A stretch of DNA of 64,000 bases from assembly GCA_023416585.1 (NCBI GenBank), contig JAEZHM010000042.1, positions 1 to 64,000 on the forward strand, given 5' to 3'. The DNA comes from Bacillota bacterium. Lineage in GTDB: Bacteria > Bacillota > Clostridia > Christensenellales > Aristaeellaceae. A model generated the notes under the pieces. It saw only the letters and a list, made by a program, of their open reading frames with translations, made no database searches and was not told where the DNA came from. Each line of letters starts with the position of its first letter. Position 1 is the first letter of the stretch. Positions 50,952 through 59,633 of this stretch are shown here, piece after piece. Both the position numbers and the translations under genes were made by a program.

Positions 50952-53147
50952 TCAGCTCGCGCCACGATATACTTCCACGATATCCGACCGCCGCTGCAAT
51001 TGCTTGATCACCTTATCCAGCTGCTGGCGGCTGACCACCTGGATGACCAGGGTAATCGTGCTTGTTTTGCTCTTGGTATTGAACTTGGCGCTGACAGCGC
51101 TGATGGGCACATTCATTTCCCCGATGTACGTGGCCAGTTCGCCCAATAACCCCACATGATCATAGGCAATGATTTGAATGCCGGCATCGAACGTGCCGGC
51201 GTTTTCTTCGGCCCAGCTGACCTCCACCATGCGCTCCTGCTCGCTGGTGCCCACGTTCACACAGTCCGCCTTGTGTATGGTTACGCCCCGGCCTCTTGTG
51301 ATATAGCCCACGATGTCGTCGCCGGGCACAGGATTGCAGCACTTTGCGAAGCGGACCAGCATCCCCGATTCGCCCTTTACATAAATGCCATGGGTAGGTT
51401 TGCCCCTTTGCTGCTTTTGCAGCTCCTGGGGCGTTACCTCCGGCAGCTTGACAGGCGGTGCTTCACGAAGGCGCTGCTCCTCCATGAGCTTCATCACCAC
51501 ATAAGTGGATGCCATGCCGCCGTAACCCACAGCGCCGTAAATATCGTCCAGCTCAAAAAAGCCGTATTTCTTCAGAATGCCCTCGTAATATTCGGGCTTT
51601 ACGATGGAGCTCAGCGTCACGCCGCGGCGCTTGGCCTCCTTTTCCACCATGTCCTTGCCCTTTTCAACGTTCTCACCACGCAGCTCACGCTTGAAAAACT
51701 GACGTATCTTGGCCTTGGCCTGCTGGGTCTTGACGACCTTCAGCCAGTCCATGCTGGGGCCCTTGGAGGCGGAGGAGGTGATGATATCCACCCGGTCGCC
51801 CGTTTCCAGCGTGGTATCCAGTGGAACGATTCGGCCGTTCACCTTGGCGCCAACGCAGCTGTTGCCCACGGCGCTGTGGATGCGGTACGCAAAATCCAGG
51901 GGTGTGGCACCCTTTTGCATGTTCACGACATCGCCCTTTGGGGTGAAAAGAAAAACTTCCTCGCTGAACAGGTCGGTTTTCAGGGAATCGATAAATTCCC
52001 GGCTGTCCCGGGTCTCGTTCTGCCAGTCCAGGATCTGCCTTAGCCAATAAAGCTTGTTGTCCAAGTCTGTGGCATTTTGACCGCCTTCTTTATAACGCCA
52101 GTGGGCGGCGATGCCGAATTCCGCCACGCGGTGCATTTCCCATGTGCGGATCTGAACCTCAAAGGGAAAGGGCATCTTACGCCCGCCCACCACGGTGGTG
52201 TGCAGGCTTTGATACATGTTGGCCTTGGGTACGGAAATGTAATCCTTGAATCTGCCCGGCATCTGGTTCCAAAGGGTGTGGACGAAGCCCAGCACCGCGT
52301 AGCAGTCGGGCACGGTATCCACCAGCACACGTATGGCGATCAGGTCGTATATCTGGTCAAAGGGCCGGTTTTGCAGCACCATCTTGCGGTAGATGCTGTA
52401 CAGGTGCTTGGGCCGCCCATCGATGTCATAATGGATATGCTGCTCATCCAGCTTGGCGCTGAGCTCGGAAATGACCAGGCGGATGTTCTCCTCCCGCTCG
52501 GCCCGCTTCATGCCCACCTTTTGAACCACATCCTGGTAACCGGCCGGATCGATGTAGCGCAAAGAAAGGTCTTCCAGCTCCTGCTTGATGGCGAAAACAC
52601 CCAGCCGGTGGGCCAAAGGTGCGTAAATGTCCAACGTTTCCCTGGCAATAGCCACCTGCCGCGCTTCCGGCTGGTAGCGCAATGTGCGCATGTTGTGCAG
52701 CCTGTCGGCCAGCTTGATAAGAACCACGCGGATATCCTTGGACATGGCCAGGATCATCTTGCGCAAGCTTTCGGCTTGCTGCTCCTCGCGGTCGGCAAAG
52801 TCCAGCTTGGAAAGCTTTGTAACACCGTCCACAAGCCGGGCCACTTCCTCACCGAACTCCTGCTGGACATTGGGAAGACATACGCCTTCACAGTCCTCCA
52901 CCGTATCGTGCAACAGCCCCGCGGCAATGGTGGGAGCGTCCATCATCAGCTCCGTGAGGATACTTGCCACAAAGGCCGGATGAGTAAAATAGGGTTCCCC
53001 ACTTTTGCGAAGCTGGCCGGCATGGGCGTTTTCCGCATATTCGTAGGCTTTTTTCACCAGGAGATAGCTGTCTCCCGGATGGTATTTCTGGACCCGCGCC
53101 AAAATCTGATCCAAAGGCATGCATTCGCGGCTGATGTACGCGTACAT
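50952..53147 (-). CDS. relA: Bifunctional (p)ppGpp synthetase/hydrolase RelA/SpoT
   Basis: A 731-residue stringent-response enzyme. The hydrolase HD domain (about residues 40-190: YFTHPAFVASIL, AAGLLHDTVED), the synthetase domain (about 230-350: GRPKHLYSIYRKM, YDLIAIRVLVD, YQSLHTTVVG), TGS domain (about 395-455: VFLFTPKGDVV), a zinc-finger-like CCNPVPGDDIVGY and a C-terminal ACT domain are all present. The ATG at 53147 follows AAAGGAGGG; the longer frame opening at 53210 would begin inside recJ. It is 19 bp downstream of recJ. Confidence 0.96.
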   Translation of the reverse strand: MYAYISRECMPLDQILARVQKYHPGDSYLLVKKAYEYAENAHAGQLRKSGEPYFTHPAFVASILTELMMDAPTIAAGLLHDTVEDCEGVCLPNVQQEFGEEVARLVDGVTKLSKLDFADREEQQAESLRKMILAMSKDIRVVLIKLADRLHNMRTLRYQPEARQVAIARETLDIYAPLAHRLGVFAIKQELEDLSLRYIDPAGYQDVVQKVGMKRAEREENIRLVISELSAKLDEQHIHYDIDGRPKHLYSIYRKMVLQNRPFDQIYDLIAIRVLVDTVPDCYAVLGFVHTLWNQMPGRFKDYISVPKANMYQSLHTTVVGGRKMPFPFEVQIRTWEMHRVAEFGIAAHWRYKEGGQNATDLDNKLYWLRQILDWQNETRDSREFIDSLKTDLFSEEVFLFTPKGDVVNMQKGATPLDFAYRIHSAVGNSCVGAKVNGRIVPLDTTLETGDRVDIITSSASKGPSMDWLKVVKTQQAKAKIRQFFKRELRGENVEKGKDMVEKEAKRRGVTLSSIVKPEYYEGILKKYGFFELDDIYGAVGYGGMASTYVVMKLMEEQRLREAPPVKLPEVTPQELQKQQRGKPTHGIYVKGESGMLVRFAKCCNPVPGDDIVGYITRGRGVTIHKADCVNVGTSEQERMVEVSWAEENAGTFDAGIQIIAYDHVGLLGELATYIGEMNVPISAVSAKFNTKSKTSTITLVIQVVSRQQLDKVIKQLQRRSDIVEVYRGAS

Positions 53148-53166
53148 ATCCGGCCCTCCTTTCGCG

Positions 53167-55509
53167 TCAAATGGATAATGTCTTAAGCGCCCGTAAAAGA
53201 TCGCTCTCATCGGTACTGCGCTTTTTCATAGGAAGCATGGTGAGGGAAAAAGGCTCTTCGGCAAAGGCAAGAAGCTCCATCTCCATCAGGATGTGAAGCC
53301 CGGCCATAAGCTGCGTAGCCGCGAGGCCGGCCGCCTCCGCAAGCTTCACGGGAGATGCGCCGGGCAGGCTCCTGACCGCCTTGTACAAGCGGCGCAGGGA
53401 ATCATCGCATAGCGCCAGAGGCTTCAAAAATTCCGTCAGTTCCCGGCTTCTGGGTAAAGCAATAACCTTTGCACGCGGGCATCTTTTTTCGATCAGGGCC
53501 GCTTCTCCCGGCATCAATTCACCGTCTGCCAGGATCACCGTGCGCCATATATCCGTAAGCTCCGTCAGCCTGGCCGGATAAAGCAAGGTATGAAAGGCGC
53601 GCCTGTCCAGTATCCTGTCCGTTACAAGAAGCCTTTCCCCATACGTCAGGCTTATGCACCTGGCGGTTTTAGGTGCGCGTGCCAGGATCACCGTGCCTTG
53701 AGCGCCCTCCAGCGCCCTTGAAAGAAAGGATTCATCCGCTTGTATACAAGCCGGGCGAATCTTAAGATCATTCGCCGTCATTCCCCGAATTTCCTGCAAA
53801 AGAGCCTTTTGTGCCTGCTCTTCACAGTCCGGAACCTGTGCGCCGGAAGAGATAATAGCTTTCACATTACATTGCACCGAAATAGTGCCGTTCCATTCGT
53901 TCAGTTCCGGAGAATATAAAACATCTACGTGCCGGGGCATGGTTTGTACCATTTTGCCCATCTGAAACGCAATGGCGGAACGTAATGTGCCTTCTTTATA
54001 AAGGCTGCATTTCAGATGCGCCCCCTCCCTGCCTATGGGACGCATATCCTGTACCTGGGCGTCTTCCAATAAGAAAACGGGATCGGGATTGCCAATGCCG
54101 GTAGGCTGCAAAGCCTGAAGCATTTGCGCCATTCCTTCCGTCACCTGATGAAGGGGAAGAGCCAAATCGTATTCCCGGACGGGAATATACACTTCCGCAT
54201 TGCATCTTTCCCGGATGATCACGCTCAGCCGCCGCTTCAGTTCCGGCACATTGGAAGCCATCATGGTTAGCCCGGCAGCTTGTTCGTGGCCGCCAAAGCG
54301 CAAAAACAGATCACTGCAAGCTGACAGCATTTGATGTATGTTTACGCCCGGAATAGACCGGACGCTGCCTACGCATTCTTCTCCGTTTCTGGAAAGAACG
54401 ATGGTGGGATAGTGATAACGCTCCGTCAGGCGGCTGGCGGCAAGGCCGATAACCCCATGGTTCCAGCCTTCCCCCATTGCGATCAATGCCCGGTCTTCCA
54501 AAAAATCGGTCTCCGTTTCCACCTGTTTAAGCGCCTGCTCAAATATCTCCGCCTCCAGCTTTTGCCGGTTTGTGTTCTCCCTGTTCAGCGTTTCCGCCAG
54601 TTCCATGGCCCGGTTTGTATCGGTCGAAAGCATCAGCTCCACACCAAGGGATGCGCTTTTCAACCGCCCGCCGGCATTTAACCGCGGCGCCATCTGAAAA
54701 GCCACCTGCCCGGCTTTAACGGCTCTCCGGTCCTTTACATCCATGCCGGCCGCATCCATAAGCGCCTTAAGCCCCAAGTGCTTCGTATCCGCCATTCTTT
54801 GAAGGCCTAATGCGGCGATGACACGGTTCTCCCCCGTAAGGGGAACAATGTCGGCAATGGTAGCCAACGCAGCCATATCCAAATACTCCAAAGCCATATC
54901 CTGACCGCCTAAAGCCTGTATGAGCTTAAGCGCCACACCGGCGCCGCACAGGCGGCGAAAAGGATAATCTCCCATAAGCGGATTAAGCACCGCGCAAGCC
55001 TGCGGCAATACCGGCCCCAGTTGATGGTGATCTGTGACAATCACCTGCATGCCTGACTCTTTGGCCAGGGATACCTCTTTTATGCTGGTAATGCCGCAGT
55101 CCACCGTCAAAAGCAGGCTGTAATCCTTGGCGAGCGTTCTCACCGCTTGATCGCTCAGGCCATACCCTTCATCATGGCGGCTGGGAATATAGTAATCCGC
55201 CGCAGCACCCATGCTGCGCAGCATTAATAGCATCATGGAGGTGGCGCATACGCCGTCCACGTCGTAATCGCCGTAAACCACGATGGGATCTTTCTTACAA
55301 ATAGCGCTGCGGATCATGGATACCGCCGTATCCATGCCCTGCATCAAAAACGGATCATGCAGGTGGCTCAAGGACGGATGCAAGAATACCTGCGCCTTCT
55401 CCCTGGTATCCACGCCCCGCTGCATGAGTATGGCTGCAAACCAGCCCGGCAGCCCGTATGCCTCGTCAGGCATATTTTCAGGCAAACGCTTTGGCATAAA
55501 GCGAAGCAT
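53167..55509 (-). CDS. recJ: Single-stranded-DNA-specific exonuclease RecJ
   Basis: A 780-residue 5'-3' exonuclease of the DHH family. Metal-binding motifs are VVYGDYDVDGVCATS (about residue 78), LTVDCGITS (about 135) and VIVTDHHQLG (about 158), followed by the DHHA1 region with the GGHEQAAGLTM motif near 405 and a C-terminal OB-type and helix region longer than in E. coli RecJ. AGGAGG is close before the ATG at 55509. It is followed by relA, the common secD-secF-recJ-relA order, except that secF is absent here. Confidence 0.95.
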   Translation of the reverse strand: MLRFMPKRLPENMPDEAYGLPGWFAAILMQRGVDTREKAQVFLHPSLSHLHDPFLMQGMDTAVSMIRSAICKKDPIVVYGDYDVDGVCATSMMLLMLRSMGAAADYYIPSRHDEGYGLSDQAVRTLAKDYSLLLTVDCGITSIKEVSLAKESGMQVIVTDHHQLGPVLPQACAVLNPLMGDYPFRRLCGAGVALKLIQALGGQDMALEYLDMAALATIADIVPLTGENRVIAALGLQRMADTKHLGLKALMDAAGMDVKDRRAVKAGQVAFQMAPRLNAGGRLKSASLGVELMLSTDTNRAMELAETLNRENTNRQKLEAEIFEQALKQVETETDFLEDRALIAMGEGWNHGVIGLAASRLTERYHYPTIVLSRNGEECVGSVRSIPGVNIHQMLSACSDLFLRFGGHEQAAGLTMMASNVPELKRRLSVIIRERCNAEVYIPVREYDLALPLHQVTEGMAQMLQALQPTGIGNPDPVFLLEDAQVQDMRPIGREGAHLKCSLYKEGTLRSAIAFQMGKMVQTMPRHVDVLYSPELNEWNGTISVQCNVKAIISSGAQVPDCEEQAQKALLQEIRGMTANDLKIRPACIQADESFLSRALEGAQGTVILARAPKTARCISLTYGERLLVTDRILDRRAFHTLLYPARLTELTDIWRTVILADGELMPGEAALIEKRCPRAKVIALPRSRELTEFLKPLALCDDSLRRLYKAVRSLPGASPVKLAEAAGLAATQLMAGLHILMEMELLAFAEEPFSLTMLPMKKRSTDESDLLRALKTLSI

Positions 55510-55572
55510 ATATACCTCCTATAGTATACATACATGAATCAGCAGAAAATTGCAAGATAAAAAACCTGGTAC

Positions 55573-55607
55573 AAAAGCGTTCTTCCGGCATGATACCGAA
55601 AGAACGC
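55573..55607 (-). terminator. Terminator after secD
   Basis: Read on minus, GCGTTCTT (55600-55607) pairs with AAGAACGC (55577-55584), with CGG/CCG extending the stem inward, followed by TTTTG. It separates secD from recJ. Confidence 0.7.
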
Positions 55608-55675
55608 CTTACACACTTTGTTTGTTGCCTTATGGCTTTCAGTTAAGCGCCGGTCTCCCGCTATATAAATCGCAG

Positions 55676-56995
55676 TTATGCGTTCTTTACGCGGACAAAC
55701 CGTTCCGGATTCTTTTTGACAAAGCGGGCCACATGGAAAAGCAACGTCCTTGTTATGACCATTGTGACAAGCAGGCTGGAAACAGACGAAGCAAGGGCCG
55801 TCACGGCAAAGCTCTTCAAGAAACCAATGGGCAGGATCAAAAGCACAAGGGAAGCGGCGATGCAAATGCCATGAATTTTCCATACCTTAGCTTGATTTTC
55901 CCTAAAGCCCTCGTGCAATGATGCTTTATGCAGCCTGCCCGGCCTCATACCCTGCGCAAACTTATCCAGGAAGAAAATGTTGGTCCACACAAAGAGAGCG
56001 ATACCCAGCGTAAGGCCTACAAGACCCAGCAGCGTCAACTGCGTTACGGGGAAGACTGCCATCAGGAAGAATGTGAGAATGATGTCCACCAGCAAAGCCC
56101 AGGATGATGCCACTCCACCCAGAAGGAAGCGGACCACCATGTATGCCATAACTGCCAGCATCAAAACCAAACCGATGATCACAAGTATCTGGAGGATACT
56201 GCCAAGACGGGGGGCCACATCGCCCGTTCCGCTCTGGGTAAGCTGAACCGGCAGCATGCCAGAACGAAGAATATTGGCTATATCGCTTGCGGCTTGCACG
56301 GATTCAAAATCGGAAATAGTAATCTCACCGTTGAAAATGGGGTTAGCCACAGTGGAGGAAACAAGTGTTTCCCCATCCAGCGCCACAGTCAGCACCTGGC
56401 CCGAATGGGCTGTAGTGGCGTCTGAAAGAGCCTTTGTGCCTTGCGCATCAAGAACCATACGAACAATTGGCTGGGCCGTGCTGGCATCTTTTTCCCTAAC
56501 CGCTGATTTGATATGATTGCCCTCCAGGAATACACCGTCAGGGAATGAGAATGTCAATTTACCGCCGGCAGACAGCAAGGAAAGCAATTCAGCTTTATCC
56601 TTTGTATTAGGAAGCTCTATACGAACCTTGCCATCGGCAGTACCTAAAACGGAGCCCTCCAAATATCCTCTTTCACTCAAGCGGCCGCGAAGAATGGACA
56701 CGGTATCTGCGATGGCAGCATCAAGACTCTGATTGCTGCCTTCCGGCAAGGCTGCCTGGTATTCCATGTATGTGCCGCCCCCAAGATCCATGCCGAGAGG
56801 ATTGGAGGAGGGCCAATTGTTCGCGTTCAGGGAAGGCACCCATGATTTGACCTTATACAGGCCACGGCTGTCCAGGGGTAAACCGGTAACGGAGATAACG
56901 CCGATGAACAGCGTCAGAACCAACGCCACTGCCAAAAAGATGGCAGACTTGCGTACATCGCTCATCTTTTTATGTTCTTTTGCCTGATTATTCAT
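55676..56995 (-). CDS. secD: Divergent SecD-family protein translocase subunit
   Basis: A 439-residue membrane protein. It keeps the SecD layout: a first helix (about 16-38), the GMDLGGGTYMEYQ motif after it, a periplasmic-type domain (ADTVSILRGRLSERGYLEG, KVRIELPNTKDKAELLSLL), and a five-helix C-terminal half. However, the helix-4 motif, normally GMAVDANVLIFER, reads GIALFVWTNIFFLDKF (about residues 330-345), so the Asp thought to couple translocation to the proton-motive force is missing from its place. No secF follows; the next gene is recJ. The ATG at 56995 follows GGAAGGAAGAG. Confidence 0.83.
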   Translation of the reverse strand: MNNQAKEHKKMSDVRKSAIFLAVALVLTLFIGVISVTGLPLDSRGLYKVKSWVPSLNANNWPSSNPLGMDLGGGTYMEYQAALPEGSNQSLDAAIADTVSILRGRLSERGYLEGSVLGTADGKVRIELPNTKDKAELLSLLSAGGKLTFSFPDGVFLEGNHIKSAVREKDASTAQPIVRMVLDAQGTKALSDATTAHSGQVLTVALDGETLVSSTVANPIFNGEITISDFESVQAASDIANILRSGMLPVQLTQSGTGDVAPRLGSILQILVIIGLVLMLAVMAYMVVRFLLGGVASSWALLVDIILTFFLMAVFPVTQLTLLGLVGLTLGIALFVWTNIFFLDKFAQGMRPGRLHKASLHEGFRENQAKVWKIHGICIAASLVLLILPIGFLKSFAVTALASSVSSLLVTMVITRTLLFHVARFVKKNPERFVRVKNA

Positions 56996-57052
56996 AAAAC
57001 ACTCTTCCTTCCGCATATTGGTGCCGAAATTCCATCATTTCAAATATAGCGC

Positions 57053-57391
57053 CTATCCTGACTTGCCTTCCAGCCTGAAAGCCTGGTACACTGCCCTGAT
57101 ATACGTATTCTCCCCCAAGGGATGCCCGTTGGCGTCGGACTTGACATCAGGCCTTGCCAGCATTCTAACATCCATTACCGCAATGCTTTCCGGACGATCC
57201 ACGCGGTTTGGTGAACCCTGATCGCCGGCTTGGTGCTCCAATGCGCGCGATGTGTTAAACAGCACCAAGGTAAGATGACGTTCCATAGAAGGTGCGGCTG
57301 AATCCTGCGGCCCCTCAATCAACGCGGGCACAAGCAAAAAGAAGGCGATAGCAAACAGCGTGTACAAAAGCAGCCGTTCCTCTTTGCGCAC
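57053..57391 (-). CDS. Small secreted or membrane-anchored protein of unknown function
   Basis: A 112-residue protein with a single N-terminal hydrophobic segment (residues 8-24, LLYTLFAIAFFLLVPAL) followed by a polar domain with no recognised family (MERHLTLVLFNTSRALEHQ, RVDRPESIAVMDVRMLA, YIRAVYQAFRLEG). The start is inferred as GTG (57389-57391) seven bases after GGGAGG; the longer frame to 57547 lacks a ribosome site. It lies 57 bp upstream of secD on the same strand. Confidence 0.6.
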   Translation of the reverse strand: MRKEERLLLYTLFAIAFFLLVPALIEGPQDSAAPSMERHLTLVLFNTSRALEHQAGDQGSPNRVDRPESIAVMDVRMLARPDVKSDANGHPLGENTYIRAVYQAFRLEGKSG

Positions 57392-57680
57392 GAGCCCGCC
57401 TCCCTGTTTCCTCTTTCCTGTTCCGACACATTTTCCCAAGGCCTGCAATTTGACGCTTTGCAGCCGGGACATGCGGTTATTATACTGTACAATGAATAGG
57501 TGCGTCAAGAAAATGCTGTTACTTGCCATCGCAAGGAAAAAACGCATTTTTCATACCAAATTCTGTTTTCTTTTTTGATAATATATGGTATGATTGCTAT
57601 CAACACTGGAAGAGAGCCTGCGTTTATTATGTGGCACTTCCATTATCGAAAAGGGCATATTTAAAAAGGAGGAGCGCATC

Positions 57681-58340
57681 ATGACCGAGAAGAACCGCAG
57701 CAGCCAAAAAACCGTTGCCATCCTGATGAGCATCGTGCTCATCGCCGCCTTGGTACTAAGCCTTAGCCTATTCCTGCAGAAAAACACACTGCAGCAGAAC
57801 GTTGACAAACTGACCGCCGACCTCAAGACCTCTGGAGAATCGGTAACCGCTCTGACTGATGATAAAGCAGCTCTGGAAGCGGCCGCTAAAACAGCCCAAG
57901 CTTCCGCCGATGAAGCCGCCGCGAATCTGACCGCACTTAAGGCCGAACTGGACAAAGCAAAGGCCGATGTTGCTGCCAAGCAGGCAGAGCTGGATGCAGC
58001 CGCCAAGGATAAAGTGACTGCCGCGACCACACAGACGACTCTTACCGACGAACTTACCGCCGCCAAGAAGGCTGCCGATGACGCCACCGCAAAGGTCGCC
58101 GCACTGGAAACCGAGAAACAGACCCTGACCACCAAATTGGACGACGCCAACAAGCAGGTCAAAGATCTGACCCAAAAAGTCGCCAAGCTGGAAGAGGAAA
58201 ACAAGGCGCTGAAGGTAACGCCTACCCCCAAGCCCACTCTAGCTCCGACTGCCACCCCCAAGCCCACAACGGCTCCCACTGCTACACCCAAGCCTACGGC
58301 AACTCCGACGGCCAACCCCACCCCCACGCCTAAAGTCTGA
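57681..58340 (+). CDS. Membrane-anchored coiled-coil protein with TPTPKPT tail
   Basis: A 219-residue protein with an N-terminal membrane segment (about residues 13-33, TVAILMSIVLIAALVLSLSLF), a long Ala/Lys/Asp-rich coiled coil (about 38-178, repeats such as ELDKAKADVAAKQAELDAAAKD) and a tail of Thr/Pro/Lys repeats (TPTPKPTLAPTATPKP, about 180-219) that probably spans the cell wall. GGAGGAG precedes the ATG at 57681; an earlier in-frame ATG lacks a site. Function is unknown; surface display or envelope structure is plausible. It has its own terminator. Confidence 0.8.
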   Translation: MTEKNRSSQKTVAILMSIVLIAALVLSLSLFLQKNTLQQNVDKLTADLKTSGESVTALTDDKAALEAAAKTAQASADEAAANLTALKAELDKAKADVAAKQAELDAAAKDKVTAATTQTTLTDELTAAKKAADDATAKVAALETEKQTLTTKLDDANKQVKDLTQKVAKLEEENKALKVTPTPKPTLAPTATPKPTTAPTATPKPTATPTANPTPTPKV

Positions 58341-58358
58341 TAATTATATCAAAACAAC

Positions 58359-58394
58359 ACCGGCGCAGGCTGAATTGCCTGCGCCGGTATTTTT
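58359..58394 (+). terminator. Terminator of the coiled-coil protein gene
   Basis: A perfect 12-bp stem, ACCGGCGCAGGC (58359-58370) with GCCTGCGCCGGT (58377-58388), is followed by ATTTTT. It lies between convergent frames and has a T-rich flank on minus too. Confidence 0.9.
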
Positions 58395-58521
58395 ATGACA
58401 TCCGCCTGATCAAATCATCCAAGGCATAATACCCTGCAGGCTTGTCCTTTATGAATGCCGCGGCCGCAATGGCTCTCTGGGCACGGTTCTGGGCATCGTG
58501 GATGATGCTCAGCAACGATGG
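58393..58521 (-). pseudogene. C-terminal remnant of a dihydrodipicolinate reductase-like gene
   Basis: A 42-codon minus frame, closed upstream by TAA (58522-58524), ends with IIHDAQNRAQRAIAAAAFI then KDKPAGYYALDDLI. This resembles the DapB C-terminus (A-x-NR ... AA-F-x-x-KPAG-Y-x-x-x-D-L/V). It overlaps the end of the isomerase gene by a few bases and has no start. It looks like the 3' stump of a gene truncated when the adjacent sugar locus arrived or rearranged. Confidence 0.6.
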
Positions 58522-59399
58522 TTAATCATCGTTTCTCCAAGGCAGCGCATGTAGCGCAATTGCAGGGGCATCACCTGGGCGGGGGTTGGGTTCAAAGCAT
58601 GCTCGAACGCAAAATCATGATGATATCCGATCTCGAAAAGGGCTTTTATCACGTCATCCCAATTGATTTTTCCTTCGTAAGGCAGCAGATGAAGGTCGAT
58701 ATCTGTTCCATAGTTGTCATCGATATGCAGTGCCTTGACCCGGTGACCCAGCATGGTCAGGGAGGCATACTGGTCCTCCCGGGAAATGTTGGCGTGGCCC
58801 GTATCCCAACAGCAGCCCACCAGGGGATCGTTCATCGTATCCACCAGCTCCATCAGTTCCTCGGCCGAGGAGCAGAAACGGTGTGGCGCGTCTGATCGTA
58901 AAATCATGTTTTCAACGGCGATCCCCACCTTTAAGCGATGGGCAAGCTCCTGAAGGGGCTTCAAATATTCGGCAAAAAAGCGGATGGACTCTGCCCGATC
59001 ACCCTCTGTGAGAGAAAAGGGATGAATGACCGTCCATTCAGCCCCAAGAATGCTGCTGGCGCTAAGACAGCGCTTCTCCATAATGCGCAGCTGTTCATGG
59101 TCCAGCTTCCGATAAATGTCGGCATTCACCGAGACGCAATGGGTCTGTTTGCACGGGATACCGGCGGCGTCACCTGCTTCACGGAGGCTGTAGACAGTTC
59201 TCTCCCAATCGGACGCGTTCATGAACCCTTCAAATCCTTTGCTTCCCCGAAGGCAGAATTCCCACAGACTCCAATCCAGGCCGTCGAATCCGGCCGCCTT
59301 GATGATTCCAGGTATCTCCTCAATGCCAAACGCCCGGTTTCCCAGAATATTGGGATGAAGTATAGCGGTGGATGTGGTTACATGCATGGTTTCACTCAC
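58509..59399 (-). CDS. Sugar phosphate isomerase/epimerase-like TIM-barrel protein
   Basis: A 296-residue protein of the xylose-isomerase-like/AP endonuclease 2 superfamily. Metal-binding positions are seen in VIHPFS, IAVENMI (Glu), CCWDTGHANIS (Asp and His), ALHIDDNYGTDIDLHLLPYEGKINW (HIDDN; HLLPYEGKI) and AFEHAL (Glu). Such enzymes epimerise or isomerise keto-sugars or inositol derivatives; the substrate here is not known. The gene is divergent from the LacI gene, and a 15-bp sequence shared with the ABC operon promoter lies just upstream, so it is probably in the same regulon. Confidence 0.88.
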   Translation of the reverse strand: MSETMHVTTSTAILHPNILGNRAFGIEEIPGIIKAAGFDGLDWSLWEFCLRGSKGFEGFMNASDWERTVYSLREAGDAAGIPCKQTHCVSVNADIYRKLDHEQLRIMEKRCLSASSILGAEWTVIHPFSLTEGDRAESIRFFAEYLKPLQELAHRLKVGIAVENMILRSDAPHRFCSSAEELMELVDTMNDPLVGCCWDTGHANISREDQYASLTMLGHRVKALHIDDNYGTDIDLHLLPYEGKINWDDVIKALFEIGYHHDFAFEHALNPTPAQVMPLQLRYMRCLGETMINHRC

Positions 59400-59417
59400 C
59401 TTTCCTGCTTAACGCAC

Positions 59418-59432
59418 AAATATAAATCGTTT
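59418..59432. promoter_or_regulatory. Putative LacI-family operator upstream of the isomerase gene
   Basis: AAATATAAATCGTTT (59418-59432) lies about 20 bp upstream of the isomerase start. The same 15 bases occur on the opposite strand inside the palindrome upstream of the ABC operon (60676-60701). The central CG is typical of LacI-family operators. Confidence 0.7.
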
Positions 59433-59580
59433 AAGGCTAATCTGCAAAAACACCGTGAGAAATGCCTCCAATAATTCCATTGTCCCTTCAACGAACCTTC
59501 TTAGTCATCGCCTGTCCATCATAGCACGATTAAAGGCCAAACACAAGCACCGTCTCAGCTTTCAGGTTTATATCCAACCC

Positions 59581-59609
59581 TTGACAACAGGGTGACAATG
59601 ACTTATAAT
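59581..59609 (+). promoter_or_regulatory. Consensus SigA promoter of the lacI-type gene
   Basis: TTGACA (59581-59586), a 17-bp spacer and TATAAT (59604-59609), 24 bp before the ATG at 59634 and close to AAGGAG. Confidence 0.85.
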
Positions 59610-59633
59610 CGAAAACATGAAGGAGCGATATAG

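Noticed and set aside
51156..52043. 295-codon open frame on plus inside relA
   Set aside because: It lies wholly antisense to a well-conserved relA, has no ribosome site and no family resemblance.
57551..58327. Gly/Val and Ser/Ala-rich open frame on minus opposite the coiled-coil gene
   Set aside because: Its apparent repeats are the complement of the TPTPKPT and coiled-coil repeats; no ribosome site.
58210..58335. Short direct repeats considered as a CRISPR-like array
   Set aside because: They are imperfect, have no spacers and encode the Thr/Pro/Lys tail in frame.
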